Assembly (NCBI RefSeq): GCF_000204055.1
Contig: NW_006768765.1
Location: 2,529,038 to 2,593,037, forward strand
Origin: Melampsora larici-populina 98AG31
Taxonomy: Eukaryota; Basidiomycota; Pucciniomycetes; Pucciniales; Melampsoraceae
Direction of reading: 5' to 3'
DNA: 64,000 nt
The notes beneath the pieces were generated by a model. It did not search any database and was not told the DNA's origin. It saw only the letters and a list, made by a program, of their open reading frames with translations. The position numbers and the translations under genes were made by a program. Positions within the stretch are counted from its first letter, which is position 1; each line of letters opens with the position of its first letter. Positions 45,701 to 60,842 of the stretch are shown here, piece by piece.

Positions 45701-48700
45701 GCCTGCACCTGCCGCCGTATGGACCTGGGCAAGCACGATCACTGATGCTGTAGACGGGATTTACCAGATCACAGTAAACAACGCTACAAACAAAGATGGA
45801 ATCCACACACACACAGTAGACCATCTTTTACTGCGTAAAGGTACAGAAGATAATCCGGTGGTGTTCCAGACGACAGTCTATTCGCGAAGTGTCTTGCAAA
45901 AGGGCTCAGATGGTGGCATGAAGATAGTCTCCAACGCACCTGGTTCTGATCTTATGCGTTACTCAACTGACTTTGGACAAACATATTCAAAATGGATGGA
46001 TTATGCAACAGAATTTAAGTTACCTGACACGGCTTTCAATGCTAAGCAATTTTGGGAAGGAAATCACATTCGAGTGCAGTACTATTCGAAAATGGCCGGA
46101 TCAGCAGCACAAGCCGTCGACTCTGACTATGGACTTTCTGATACGACTCCTCGGAGGTTCCCTCAAATGTTGCTGAGAGGACCATTCAATTCATGGTAAG
46201 CCCCTCCAAAATCACTTTTCTTGAATTTGTTTACCAACTAGAAGCACCTTTTTGGTTCATGCACCAACTCAGGGGATTTGATATGGGTACGAAGAACGTA
46301 TTCACCGCGCTAGACGGGAACTGGACATTTGATGTAAGTTGAGATTTTTATATACTCTCCTTAGTTGAACGATTGATTTACTTACGTGTCGTTTCGATTG
46401 TAGATCATGACATCGTGGCCTAACTACTTCCAGGCGACAGTGTTTAGCACAGACGAGGAGTCGTACTACGGTGATGTAGATGGAGACGGCGCATTGGACG
46501 TACTTCCACCGAACACTTTGGCCCCAAACTACTTTAACCTCTCTCGGCCGATGTCACCCTACCTCGGATGGAGGATAATGATCAATCAGACTGACATGAC
46601 TTGGGGTGCTGTACCCATCGGAGACGAGACAGTCGGAATTATCATGTTTTTCCTTCTTGGTATCATTCCACCGCTCACTGCTTTGCTTGCATGCTGGATT
46701 TTCCGGAGAGCCTTTTACTCGATCAAAGTGAACAAGTACGGCTTCAAAGAGAAGAAGGGCTTCGGGCTTCTTCCCTTCCTCGACTCAATGAAGCAAAAAT
46801 CCAATGACTATCGTTCAGAAAAAGGTGAAAAGGGGATGCTTGCTTCTGGTATTGGTGCTGCAATGGGACTTAAAATGCGAACTGGCACACGCTGGCCGGA
46901 TGACATGACGGCTAGGCGAAAAGTCTTGATTGCGACACTTGAGTATGAGATCGCCGACTGGAAAGTCAAGGTCAAAATTGGTGGTCTGGGTGTCATGTCT
47001 TCGCTGATGGGAAAAGCGATGCACGACGTGGATCTCTTGTGGGTGGTACCGAAAGTCAAGGACTTGGAATACCCAGAAGCTGATCCTGCACCTCCAATTG
47101 AAGTCACCATCTTCGGCGAAAAGTACCTCATAGAATGTCAAACTCACCAGCTCGATAACATCACATATTATCTTTTGGATTCACCTGTCTTCCGAGCTAA
47201 CACCAAGTCAGATCCCTATCCGGCTCGCATGGACGATCTAAGTTCAGCAATATTTTATTCGTCTTGGAATCAATCTATCGCCACGATCTGCCGTCGCAAT
47301 CCGGATCTTGACATCTACCATATCAATGACTATCACGGAACGCTTGCGCCATTATACTTGCTTCCAACTGTCCTGCCTGTATGCCTTTCTCTTCACAACG
47401 CCGAGTTTCAAGGTCTGTGGCCGCTCAGGACTAAAGAAGAAGCCGACGAGGTGTGCAGAGCATTCAACTTATCCAAGGACATATGTACGAAGTACGTTCA
47501 ATTTGGAAATGTTTTCAACTTGCTACACGCCGCGGCCAGTTTTATCAGTCATCACCAGAGGAGTGTGGGAGTGGCTGGAGTGAGTGACAAGTATGGTAAA
47601 CGAAGTTGGGCACGTTACCCCGCACTTTGGACCCTCAAGACTATCGACTCTCTTCCCAATCCTGATCCAACCGACATCGAAGCACTAGACCTTGTGCCTC
47701 GAAACATGAAAAACGTCGAGATCGATGAAGAGGCAGAAGCCAAACGACCAGAAGACAAGCGGAAGACGCAAGAATGGGCGGGGTTAGTTCAAGACCCTAA
47801 TGCTCAACTGTTTGTCTTTGTTGGAAGATGGTCCCTTCAAAAAGGTGTCGACTTGATTGCAGATGTCTTTACAACAATCTTGGAGAAGCGTACAGATGTA
47901 CAATTGGTCGCCGTAGGACCAGTCGTAGATTTGTATGGCCGTTTCGCCGCTGTCAAGCTTAACCGGCTCATGGAAATGTATCCTGGTAGAGTTTTTTCCA
48001 AACCCGAATTCACTGCTTTGCCGCCATTCATCTTTTCTGGTGGCGACTTTGCGTTAATTCCTAGTCGGTGAGTATTGCGTGTCTTATCTCAATTTACAAT
48101 TCATGACTGAGTTTTTGTTTTCCAGTGATGAGCCCTTTGGACTAGTTGCCGTCGAATTTGGTCGCAAAGGTGCACTGGGTGTTGGAAGTCGACTTGGTGG
48201 CTTGGGTCTTATGCCAGGATGGTGGTTCCCAGTGAGTAGAGAACGTATTGATCATTTAATGGCACTTCACAGTCTTGCTGATTCCCCGTCCGCTATATCA
48301 GGTTGAGAGTGATAGTACGTCTCACATGCATTCCCAGTTTACAAAGACCATCAAGGCGGCTTTGAAGTCTACCAACGAGGAACGTGCTGTTCTGCGAGCT
48401 CGGTCTGCTCTACAACGCTTCCCAGTCCTTGAATGGCGTAGCCGAATGGAAAACATGCATCGTCGATCTATCAAGGCCTCTCGTAAATATGCGGGTCAAC
48501 TGGCTGCTGGTCCTGGTTCCGGTAACGATCATTCTCTTACGAATGGGGATATGGAGCTTGGTCACCATCCTGTCCACTCGCCACCAGAATTACTTTCAAC
48601 ACCATCCTATGGTGTGTACAATCGGAGGGCCGGCGGGAGAGACACCCTTGGACCATTTGATACACCCACAAGTTCAACTTATTTTGACAAAGACGACGAG

Positions 48701-51428
48701 CAAGATCCGCTGAGACGACCCAATCTTTCTCGTAACTCGTCAACTATGGGGTCTGACTTGCCGTATGCCAATGCTGGTCTGGGATCCCCGATTGTTGATA
48801 ATTTCTATGCTTCTGGTGGATCTGGTGCGGCGAGCGAAGATGAAACGGATGAATCTGTTTTCAAACGCATCTCACTCGCGCCAGAAACCTCGGCAATGGG
48901 CGATCAAGATGATGATCAATACGGAAGTTTTCTCACCAAGGCTAATCGGCAACTGAATCGATCTCTAACAAGAAAGTTAACCAAGACATACGGAAGGCAT
49001 GCTGTAAAAGACCCATTCATTGCAGCAGGGAGCTCCACTGCTGAACCATTATCGTCATTTGCGGAGGAAGATGTAGTTCTACGACCACCGATCAGACCAT
49101 TCGGTTCTAATTTGGATGCCAACCGAATCAGTACAGCGTCATTTGACTCTATCAACTCGATCATGGAGGATCATGGGGCTGATTCACCTTTGAACAAAGC
49201 GATTGAAGGCTTCACTGACGAAAATGGTGAAGTTACTCAAGGTTTCATCGCTAAACTATCGGAACTCAACTCGGCCAACTCTAAGGCAGACTTGTGCATC
49301 GCCGAATACTTAGTGGCAGCTGAGAAAGCCCATTTCAAAGGTGTTCGAGATGACAAATTGGCCTTGGCAAGATCCAGTCGCGCCGATTCTCACTTTCACT
49401 CGGTCAAAGCGGTATCGTCTCGTCGACCTCTGTCTCGAGCGGTCAGCGACATCAGTGCATACCACTCACCAACCGATGCGATGACAGAGACTCCTTATGG
49501 CAGTGATCAAGCGTTGAATACTACTATTGGTCTCAACAAGTGGCAAGTCAGGCTTCAGCAAGTGTATGGTGGCTGGCCTGTTTACACTATTCTACTCGCA
49601 CTTGGCCAAGTCCTTGGAGCCACGAGTTTTCAGCTCTCTCTGTTAGGTGGGACAAGTTCGCAGCGAACTTTTGATTTATACAGTGAGTTTCTTATTTCTT
49701 CATATGTATTGTTTGTGCAGCTCGATTCTGATGAGATCATAAATTCAACAGTCATCGGTGGTGTGAACATTATCGGATCGATCTGTTGGTATGCTTTGAA
49801 CAGTATCAAGCCTGCTAACTGGTCTCTTTCGATGCCATGGCTCTTTTTCGCAATGGCATTCATCCTAATTGGAGTGCCGTCTCTCACGGAGACGACCAAG
49901 ACATATGCTTTCCGACATCCTATCTCCCTCATAGCCTCAAGTTTTTACGCCTTTGCATCTGCTGCTGGATTCCGTGAGTTCACTTTTGCAGCGCTTCACT
50001 CACTGATCACAGCTGACTTTACACATCTGGTGCTTTTAAAAGTCTTCTTCAGCACCAATTTTGGAGAAGAGGCCGGAGGAGCGAGTGACACTTGGGTTTT
50101 CAGAGCTTGTGTTGTGCAAGGCACGCAGCAGATATGGGTACGTGCTCAACTTTTCAACTTCTGTTATTACTTCACTGTCTAAAAAACATTACTTTTGTAG
50201 GTTGCTGCCTTATGGTACTGGGGATTCAAACTTCAAGGCACAGACCCTTCTGACACAAGTTCAGTCCCGTCAGCTTGGATCAATGCTATTACCATGACAC
50301 TCGGACTAGTGTGCATCTTTATCGCATACGTTTTGTACGTTGGCTTGGTAAGTCTATATTTCATCCACGTTAATCCATGTTGTGCTTGCCTTGGTTGACT
50401 AACCTGGTTTCCTGTCCTAGCCAACTTACTACCGCAACGTACCGGGACGGGTGCCTAACTTCGTCAAGACTTTGTTCAGGCGGAAACTCGTGTTGTGGTA
50501 CCTCGCGGCTGAGATTCTCCGTGATTACTGGCTGTAAGTATTTGAGACCTGATCATCACGCTATTATTGCAAACCACTAAATTGTATCTATATCATAAAG
50601 CTCGGGACCGTATGGCCGAAATTGGTCATTCCTGTGGACTGGTCACTCAATTCCAGTTTGGTTCACAGTCCTTCTCGTTATCATTTTCTTCATCGGCATT
50701 TGGGGAGTGAGTGGCAAAAATCGCATCCTTCACTTCCGACATTTTGAATAGAGCTTGATACTGACAGTCGAAAAACCTATAGGTGATGATGTGGGTCTTG
50801 AGTCGTATTTCCAAAAGACATACTTGGCTTCTTCCGATATTCGCAGTGGGATTGGGTGCCCCTCGATGGTGCCAGATGCTTTGGGGAACAAGTAGTATCG
50901 CTCTCTACCTTCCATGGGCTGGTGTCGCAGGACCTTATCTAGCTAGTAAGTACAAACGTCATTTCTGAATATAGAAGAGCCGCTGACTTCTGTTCGCCAT
51001 CATGAAGCATCTCTGTGGCTTTGGTTGGGTGTCCTAGACGCAATTCAAGGAGTTGGTCTCGGTATGATCTTGTTACAAACTCTGAGCCGAGTCCACGTAG
51101 CAGCAACACTCTGCCTAGCGCAAATCATTGGATCAACCGCAGTTATTGTTGCACGAGCAACAGCTCCCAACCGTATCGGACCTGGGAACGTGTTCCCAGA
51201 TCTGGGATTGTATGACCCGCGTGGGCTTCTTTCGGATTCGCCACTCGCAAACTGGGAATTCTGGGTCGCTCTATTTTCACAACTGATCATTGTAGCGGGC
51301 TACTTGGCCTTGTTCAGAAGAGAGGTTTGTCATCATTCAATTCAGTTATTTCTGTTTCAAAATCTTCTGGCTGACCTGTATCTTCTGTCTTTGATTCTGC
51401 GTCTGAATAGCAATTGTCTAAACCTTAG
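42795..51428 (+). CDS. AGS1: Cell-wall alpha-1,3-glucan synthase, 20 exons, 2432 aa
   Basis: Makes cell-wall alpha-1,3-glucan at the plasma membrane. Exons: 42795-43006, 43097-43167, 43236-43296, 43364-43525, 43591-44142, 44218-44492, 44554-44757, 44827-46195, 46273-46333, 46404-48067, 48126-48231, 48302-49682, 49752-49973, 50043-50137, 50201-50347, 50421-50533, 50601-50706, 50783-50945, 51008-51324, 51411-51428; all GT-AG, sum 7299 nt. Signal peptide [17 protein letters not shown]13-type domain with [13 protein letters not shown] (Asp about 316), GEM (Glu about 351) and NHD; one membrane span near 1064; GT5-type synthase domain with KIGGLG (about 1180), HINDYHG (about 1294) and [14 protein letters not shown] (about 1544); a Ser-rich linker; then a multispan C-terminal region (about 2000-2430) ending REQLSKP. 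Length and order match fungal Ags1 (about 2400 aa). No lesion was found. It converges on the fumarate reductase gene. Confidence 0.95.
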
Positions 51429-52694
51429 CTTCCTTACCTCGACTTAATTTTTTTGCTTACTATTTGTTGTTTAAGAAATCACCTCATATCTCACTTTCCA
51501 TTTCAATTATTGACATTTCATTCAAGCATATCTTTAGTTCAATGTATCACAGTTATCTCATAGTCATTGTTCATTAAAATAGAAACATTTCTCTTTGGTT
51601 CCATTGAAGGATCATTCAAACCTGCACAGACCTGCACGTGCCGTGGTGAATTCTTACCGTAAGTCAGATGATCTCAGCAGATGTCCCTAAGTCCAGTCTC
51701 GAAATGTATGTTCATCTGGGAGACATATTTCTCGACTCAGACTCCATCGCGTATGTTTTTGGCGACGTGATGGTCCAGAGATGTTGAGCGGTTCCCAATG
51801 AGTCTCGGATTCAGACCTCATCGGCAGAATGAATCTGATGACACGACATTCTAGGCAATGATGCTTTTGTTATAAACCACTCATTACTCAAATGGTTGCC
51901 ATCAGTTGATTTTATGATCTACGAATAACAACTGCCATAGTGAGATGTGAACTGATTTTTAACCGTTTACACCTCATGACGGTTTTACCAATCTTAAATA
52001 TCCTCGAATTGAATTGCAAATTGTACACTGCGCTTTTAGATACAACATTTGACCACACGTAAATCCACTTGACCAAGATCTCATTCCATCACATTTGTTC
52101 ACAAGAATCAAGATACAGGTTGCAGGTTGGCGGACCTGTTTATGCCAAAATCCATGTGGCACAAGTGCTCCATCGCTGATAGAGTATCATGTTGAAAAGA
52201 ACTTATAAGCAATTATGCGTTTGAGGTGTTATCAGGCTAAAATTGTTTGCAGATGCCAAGAATGCTTCTAAGCTCTGATCACTCCACATCCATAACTCCT
52301 CAGCTGACCAGTCTTGTAATTTTGAATTGCATAATCAGACAAGATGATGTTAGATCATGTATACGCCACGAGAACAAAGAAAAATTCCAAAAGGACCGAA
52401 CAGGTAAAAAGATCTTGAAGCATGCCTCTTGAATCAACTAATGAGATATTTGTACATTATGATCACATTTCACATATCAGTATAGTCTTCTGCAAATCTC
52501 TCTCATACAAATTGATACAACAACAAAAACTGCATAGATTTAATATGGCAAACACATATGACATCACAACTACAACAAACGTAAATATGCGACTGAACTG
52601 AAGTGAACTAAAATAAAGAAATCATAAGTCAGGTTGTACAAGGCATGGCTGGAGACTATCAAATAGAAAACGATATATCAGGACTTCTGGAAGA
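51429..52694. other. Intergenic region between convergent genes
   Basis: 1.27 kb between the stop codons of the glucan synthase (+) and fumarate reductase (-). AT-rich, no open frame of note and no repeat recognised; expected to hold both 3' untranslated regions and terminators. Confidence 0.6.
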
Positions 52695-55524
<2,830 letters not shown>

Positions 55525-56589
55525 AGTGAATCGAATAAAGTAGTAACAGTTATTTTTTGTAATGCAGATTGATAATGAAGATAGACCAAATGTTAAAAAC
55601 GGTTAAGGGATTTGAAGGTGTGGGGTAAAGAAGTGAAGATGGTTCATGTATTTATAGGATGAGTCATGCTCACTGCGCATGACTTCAAAAGTTCATTTGG
55701 TCAGCCCTCGGTCATTAAATCATTACCGGCCCGAGCTCATTATGTAAAGCTTCTGGACAGCTTCGATCGGTTTTTGATTTTCAAGGCAGCCACAGACCTT
55801 GCCAGACTTTCCATTCCAGTGGATGTTCCGGTCTTTATGATGAACTCAGACGGGTCAAGACCCACAAACCTACTTTGGACCCATACCTCGGGTTCACTCA
55901 ACCTTGCTCTTGGTCTTCAGTGATGATTTGACTTCAAAGCGTGGTGTACCATCACCCCTACTTGGTCATAATAACAAGAAAGTAAAATTGGAAATGACTT
56001 GATGAAGCGCTCAGGCAGAAGGCTTTAAACTCATTTCCTCTCCAAAATAATTGGCTTGGCAATGGGACCTCTTGATCACTGATCATTAATAATCATCAGT
56101 GCGCGGATCAGTGACTGGACTCCCTGGTGTTTTGAAGCTGTTTCAAAAGGTTTGAAGTCAATCTTTATCGTTGTTTTCGAATGTTGTCTTATACACAAAC
56201 GCCAAATGGAAACTAAGGGTGATTCTCTGGGCAAGATTTCACTTTATCCTCTACAAATATCATGAACAAAATCTTCCTGGTTTCAGAGGAATAAGGATAA
56301 GCCAAAGATCCATCACATTATACAATTGTCTTGTTCTATCTACCTGAGTAAGAAATCCAACAGATCCAAACACAAGGTATTAGCTATGATTATGACGAGT
56401 GGAATGCTCTATAGTTCTTAATAAATCAGAAATTCACAAAGTAATCAAATCCACAAATCTCACATTGAGATACAAACCTCTGCAAATTACATGTAAACAT
56501 TGATACGAAACAAGGACTAAAAAACATCCAAACAAAACCACAATTCTGTCCTACAAATGTCCCCCAATCATCAAAGTACATTCACAAAA
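55525..56589. other. Intergenic region upstream of fumarate reductase
   Basis: About 1.06 kb between the fumarate reductase start and the MOCS1-like gene's stop (both genes on the minus strand). It should hold the promoter of the former and the 3' region of the latter. No repeat or gene recognised; only short frames. Confidence 0.5.
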
Positions 56590-58961
56590 TCATAAACAAA
56601 AATCATGTTTACCACCCTTTTTTTCCACAACCCTAACCTTTTCAATCCACATCTCTTTCCCACAAGAAGCCTTCAACATATCCCAAAGAGTTAAACAAGT
56701 GATACTAACACCCATCAAAGATTCCATTTCGACTCCCGTCTTTCCTTCACATTTCACATTACATTCGACTTTGAGTTTCATCTCTTGATCAGTTTCTTTG
56801 GGTTCAATGATCTCAATGTTGATTTCTATATGACTTAAAGGAATCGAATTATGACAAAGTGGAATTAATTCAGATGTTTTTTTGATGGCTTGAATGCCTG
56901 CGATTTGTGCTACCATCAATGGGTTTCCTTTTGGATTGGAATTCAAATTATGATGATTGTTTGTTTCGGTTTGATTATTGGATTCGAAATTCGGATCAAC
57001 AAGTGATCGGATTCGGATTGGTACGACAACAAAACCGATGGCTTTACTACTTCTTTTGGTGATCTCTTTGGAAGACACGTCTACCATCTTTGGTTTTCCT
57101 GTGGTACTATCAATGTGTGTCAATATGTTGGGTGGAGAATGGTATTGTCGGTATACGGGAATGCGAGACGTGAGAGAAGTCGAAGAGCCTGAAATGGATG
57201 ATATATGAGATTTTGGAAGTAAGCCTAAACCTGAAGATTGGTGGCCAGTGGTGTATTTGATTTGACTTCGAATTCGACCAGAGTACCTAGAGAAGTACGG
57301 TTTGTAGGCCTTATCTACGACATGCCGCTTTTCTCCAACACCGTGCGCGTCATGGAATGTAATAATTGGCAGAGCCGCTCCGACAAACGTTGGTATAGAT
57401 TTAGATGAACGTGGAGCTGGAACAAATCACATATTGGCGAGAAGTGATCAAATTAGACTTCAACAGCAGTCGATCTTGATGGTCTCATCCACCAATCAAT
57501 ACCATGCTTCCCATTTGACCGTCGCGGGCTAGAGATTCCGCACCTTGTTGATGTCCAGCATGTTTGAAATGTTTACCTTGCAAAGCTTGACCAACAAGAC
57601 TCATGAGCTATCATCATTCACTGGGTGATCGGGATCCCTCAAGTAAGGAAGGATAGATAATTTTGGAGGACCAAAGAGACAGACCTATCACGTCCGAATC
57701 ATACATCAGTTTCAATCATCAAGTCAGGTCCTACCTTGGAAAAACTCAGCTTACTTTTAATTTACCATCAGCACCTAATCGTAAACGGTTACATCCTCCA
57801 CAAAAGTGATCAGACATACTACTGATAAAGCCGATTTGACCTTTGAATCCAGGAACTTGATAGTGTTTTGTGGTATCATTCACATCTGTCTCTAGAGTAA
57901 GCAGATCGGGAAATATTGATTTGATAGAAGCCAACATTTCGGAATATGGTACCATTTTCTTATTTGACCAAGCATTTCCTGAATCGAAATAATAATATAT
58001 GTCAACTCTAAAAGTAATTCAGGAATATGCGAATACGAGGAACAAGAAGATACCTTCAAATGGCATATATTCAATGAACCTAATTTGTACTGCTTTCTTT
58101 TCAGTCAAGCTCACGAAATCATTGATTTCATCATCATTTAAGCCTCTGATCACCACCACATTAAGTTTAACACTATCCAAAGCTGAAACACTTGAAGCAT
58201 CACTGACCGCAAGGTTTGTTGGATGAGGTTTCAAATAGTTTAAAGCTTGATCAAGACAATCCAAGACTACATGATGACCTTTTCTACGAGTCAATAATTC
58301 GAATTTGAAAGGATCTAATGTATCAAGACTCAAATTAAGATTTGTAAGCCCAGCGTCAATTAAACTCTTTAGTCGACGTTTCAAAAGGATTCCATTACTA
58401 GTCATTCCAATCGATTTGATACCATTCAGTTGATTAACTTTATGAATGATATCAGGTAAATCAGATCTTAAACTTGGTTCACCACCTGTAAATCGGATCT
58501 TGTTAATACCATGACGAACCAAGATTTCTGTGATGTTTAATAATTCAGGTGTTGTCATGAGTTTTGAAGTTGGAGTTAATTGTGATTTAGGAATACCATT
58601 TTCAGGCATACAATATTGACATCTTAAATTACAACGCTCAGTTAAAGAGATTCTGAGATAAGTATGTTTTCGTCCGAATGTATCGATCAAATTTGGTGAC
58701 ACTTTAGGATGGTCAACTTTGCTATCTTGATCGATGAGTTTCAGCTTTTCCTGTAAAACAAATATCGAATCATTCTCTGATAACCACAAGGTTGAAATAT
58801 CCTAGGAGCAGCGATCAAGGAAGACTGACCCTCGCATGTTCTCGAATCAGCTTGGCCGAGTTCGTATGCCAAAGATTGCTAGAAGATGACATGGTACGAC
58901 ATTGGACACTTTGCGATAAAGAACAATTCGAGTTAAACATGAACCAAGATCGAGTTGCCAT
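56590..58961 (-). CDS. MOCS1: Molybdenum cofactor synthesis MoaA-MoaC fusion (MOCS1/cnxABC type), one frameshift
   Basis: Converts GTP to cyclic pyranopterin monophosphate, the first step of molybdopterin synthesis. Exons (minus strand): 58961-58830, 58750-58054, 57978-57755, 57684-about 57493, 57416-56590. The Arg/Ser-rich N terminus suggests a mitochondrial presequence. MoaA part: radical-SAM RCNLRCQYC, TGGEPSLR, RFIEYMPFEG, and the C-terminal 4Fe-4S motif FCGGCNRLRLG. MoaC part: MVDVSSKEITKR, KKTSELIPLCHN, EMESLMGVSI, KKGGKHDF. The MoaA end reads …VLIGG then TGA (57487-57485); a phase-1 donor just before it joins in frame to the MoaC exon, about 690 residues in all. Near 57609-57615 one base is missing (NDD, then the frame slips before MSLVGQAL), either a sequence error or a real lesion. 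Confidence 0.88.
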
Positions 58962-59093
58962 GTCAAGTTGAGGTAGAGATTAGAATTGGAATTGGATGAT
59001 AGAAAGAAGAGAACTTTCAACTGAGATGAAGTTTGAAATCTGAAAATTGAAGGTTGATTACTGATTGATGATTGGTAATCAAGATGATTGATA

Positions 59094-59627
59094 CAGTCAA
59101 CTCTCTCTAATGGCATACAGTTTGGCGAGGACCCTGGAAAGCTCCCCCTGAACCAACCGACGTAAAACCCGGATTTTGAGAATTTTCATACCCAAAAATC
59201 CCGGAATTTCGGAGCTTTCATACCAAATTGGTCGGTAACATTTCAGTACCAAAAGTGAGCCCCGGGCTACAAAGACAGGTTTTGGTGCCATTTAGTGCCA
59301 AAAATGTTGGTATGAAGATGAGATTTTGAAAATCATACCAGGCACGTCTGTAAGATGAATGACTGACAAGCCATTTTCATACCAGTTTGGTCAGTAACAT
59401 GACCAAATCTTGACCACTCAAATCATACCAAACACGTTGGTAGGTTCAAGGGGAGCTTTCCGGGGTCCTGTTTGGCGGGCAGTTTTCTTATGCATTTAGA
59501 GGAATATGCCTTTACAAATCTTGTTTTGGCTGGCAAATCTCATTTTGGCGGGAAAAAACTCCGTAAAAACCTATGCATTTAGAGGGATTATGCCCATAAA
59601 AGGTATGCCTTTATGGAGAGTCGACTG
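59094..59627. mobile_element. Tc1/mariner-type MITE (pogo-like ends), TA duplication
   Basis: CAGTCAACTCTC … atggcatac at 59094 and the complement (gtatgcc … gagtcgactg) ending at 59627, flanked by TA (59092-59093, 59628-59629). The interior is split by another element at 59128-59469. Right-hand part repeats tatgcatttagaggnatatgcc-like motifs. No transposase. Confidence 0.8.
59128..59469. mobile_element. 342-bp hAT-like MITE nested in the TA element
   Basis: AGGACCCTGGAAAGCTCCCC at 59128 and its complement ending at 59469, flanked by a perfect 8-bp duplication gtttggcg (59120-59127, 59470-59477). Interior rich in cataccaaa/ttggtatg motifs. The duplication proves insertion into the surrounding element. 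Confidence 0.85.
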
Positions 59628-59630
59628 TAA

Positions 59631-59840
59631 CACCACGGGAATTATTATGTCCGAGACCCGATTGAGCGAAGTTGTGGTGTCCGAGTCCGCAATAAGTCTC
59701 AATTTTTGGATTGAAACCTATTAAAGGCAAGGGGGGGACCTTGGATTTTAATAGGTTTCAATCCAAATTTGAGACTTATTGTGAACTCTGTCACCACATT
59801 AAGTTTCACGTATGATTGAACCTAATAGATGCCCGTGGTG
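59631..59840. mobile_element. 210-bp hairpin MITE with TAA target site
   Basis: CACCACGGG…CCCGTGGTG with TAA on both sides (59628-59630, 59841-59843). The core is a near-perfect fold-back: aataagtctcaa … ggtttcaatccaa arms of about 36 bp around a ggcaagggggggacc loop (59690-59785). It abuts the TA element; its left TAA overlaps that element's TA duplication. Harbinger-like by target site. Confidence 0.75.
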
Positions 59841-59843
59841 TAA

Positions 59844-60842
59844 TCAATGATCTGGCCGACCTATCTGATCTTATCTATGCCATGTGGTTCGTCATAGAAA
59901 GAGAACAGTCTCCTAATCATCCCGAAGACACAGTGGAAAGACCATCAATCCACTCGAAGACAATATTGTAAGGCGAAACCACTTCAAATGAAGTTTCAAG
60001 TCATCTGCTCAGAAATTCTCATACTCGAGGAGATCCGTTGGACTCTTGGACGGTAAACATTCATTTGTTTGATGGCATTTCCTCTCTATCCCTCTGAGTT
60101 GATTGGACCTTATGCAAAGGAGCTTTGAAGGCCGATGAATTCAACGACCATGTTAAATCTACCCTTGTTTTGCTCACTGTAGGCTCGTGACTTCTCCGTC
60201 TCCTTTGATACCTCATATGGCAATTGTGTGGATGAAGACTTTTATAGATAGGGCAGCAGGCCTGTAAAGTGAGATCAAGGCGACTACGCGTATATACAAG
60301 CTTTTTTTCGTTGAAGGGAAAAGCGGATTGTTGCAGGAGTGTGCAAATTCATAAACTCACTGGCGCGCTGCATTTCAACTTCCACGCACAAAGATCAAGC
60401 AACTCAGAGCAGGTCCGTCGAACTACATTCTATTTTCCCTGCATGAAAGGAGAAATATTTACCGAGAGCTTTCGTAATTTGGATGTATTTCTGATTTAAA
60501 ATCTGCGAGGTCTCGTTCTTATGGAGGGTTGAGCCATCGAGGAACTGGTAGTTTAGGGAGAGGCAAATCTCTCAGCAATGCAAATCCCATAGGGAGGCTT
60601 CCAAATCTCGGGGATTTGTGGCAGAGGCAGGACAAAAATACTCTCATGAATAATGATTCATTAATACAAAAATCAAACTAACTATCTTTTATCCAATGAT
60701 TGGTATTATTGAAGTTGGTCACTTGTTATTAACAGATAGGAATGTTAAATAACAGGACGTTTTACATTACAAGTTGAATTCGACGGGTCGGATTCTTTTG
60801 CTTACTTCAATCCAAATTTCAAGTGACGTCACTGGCTGTTTA
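59844..60842. other. Gene-less stretch
   Basis: No supported gene or repeat. Part of it may be the upstream end of the retroelement whose ORF starts at 61881, because the empty site of the 60843-61787 element would join this sequence to that leader. Confidence 0.4.
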
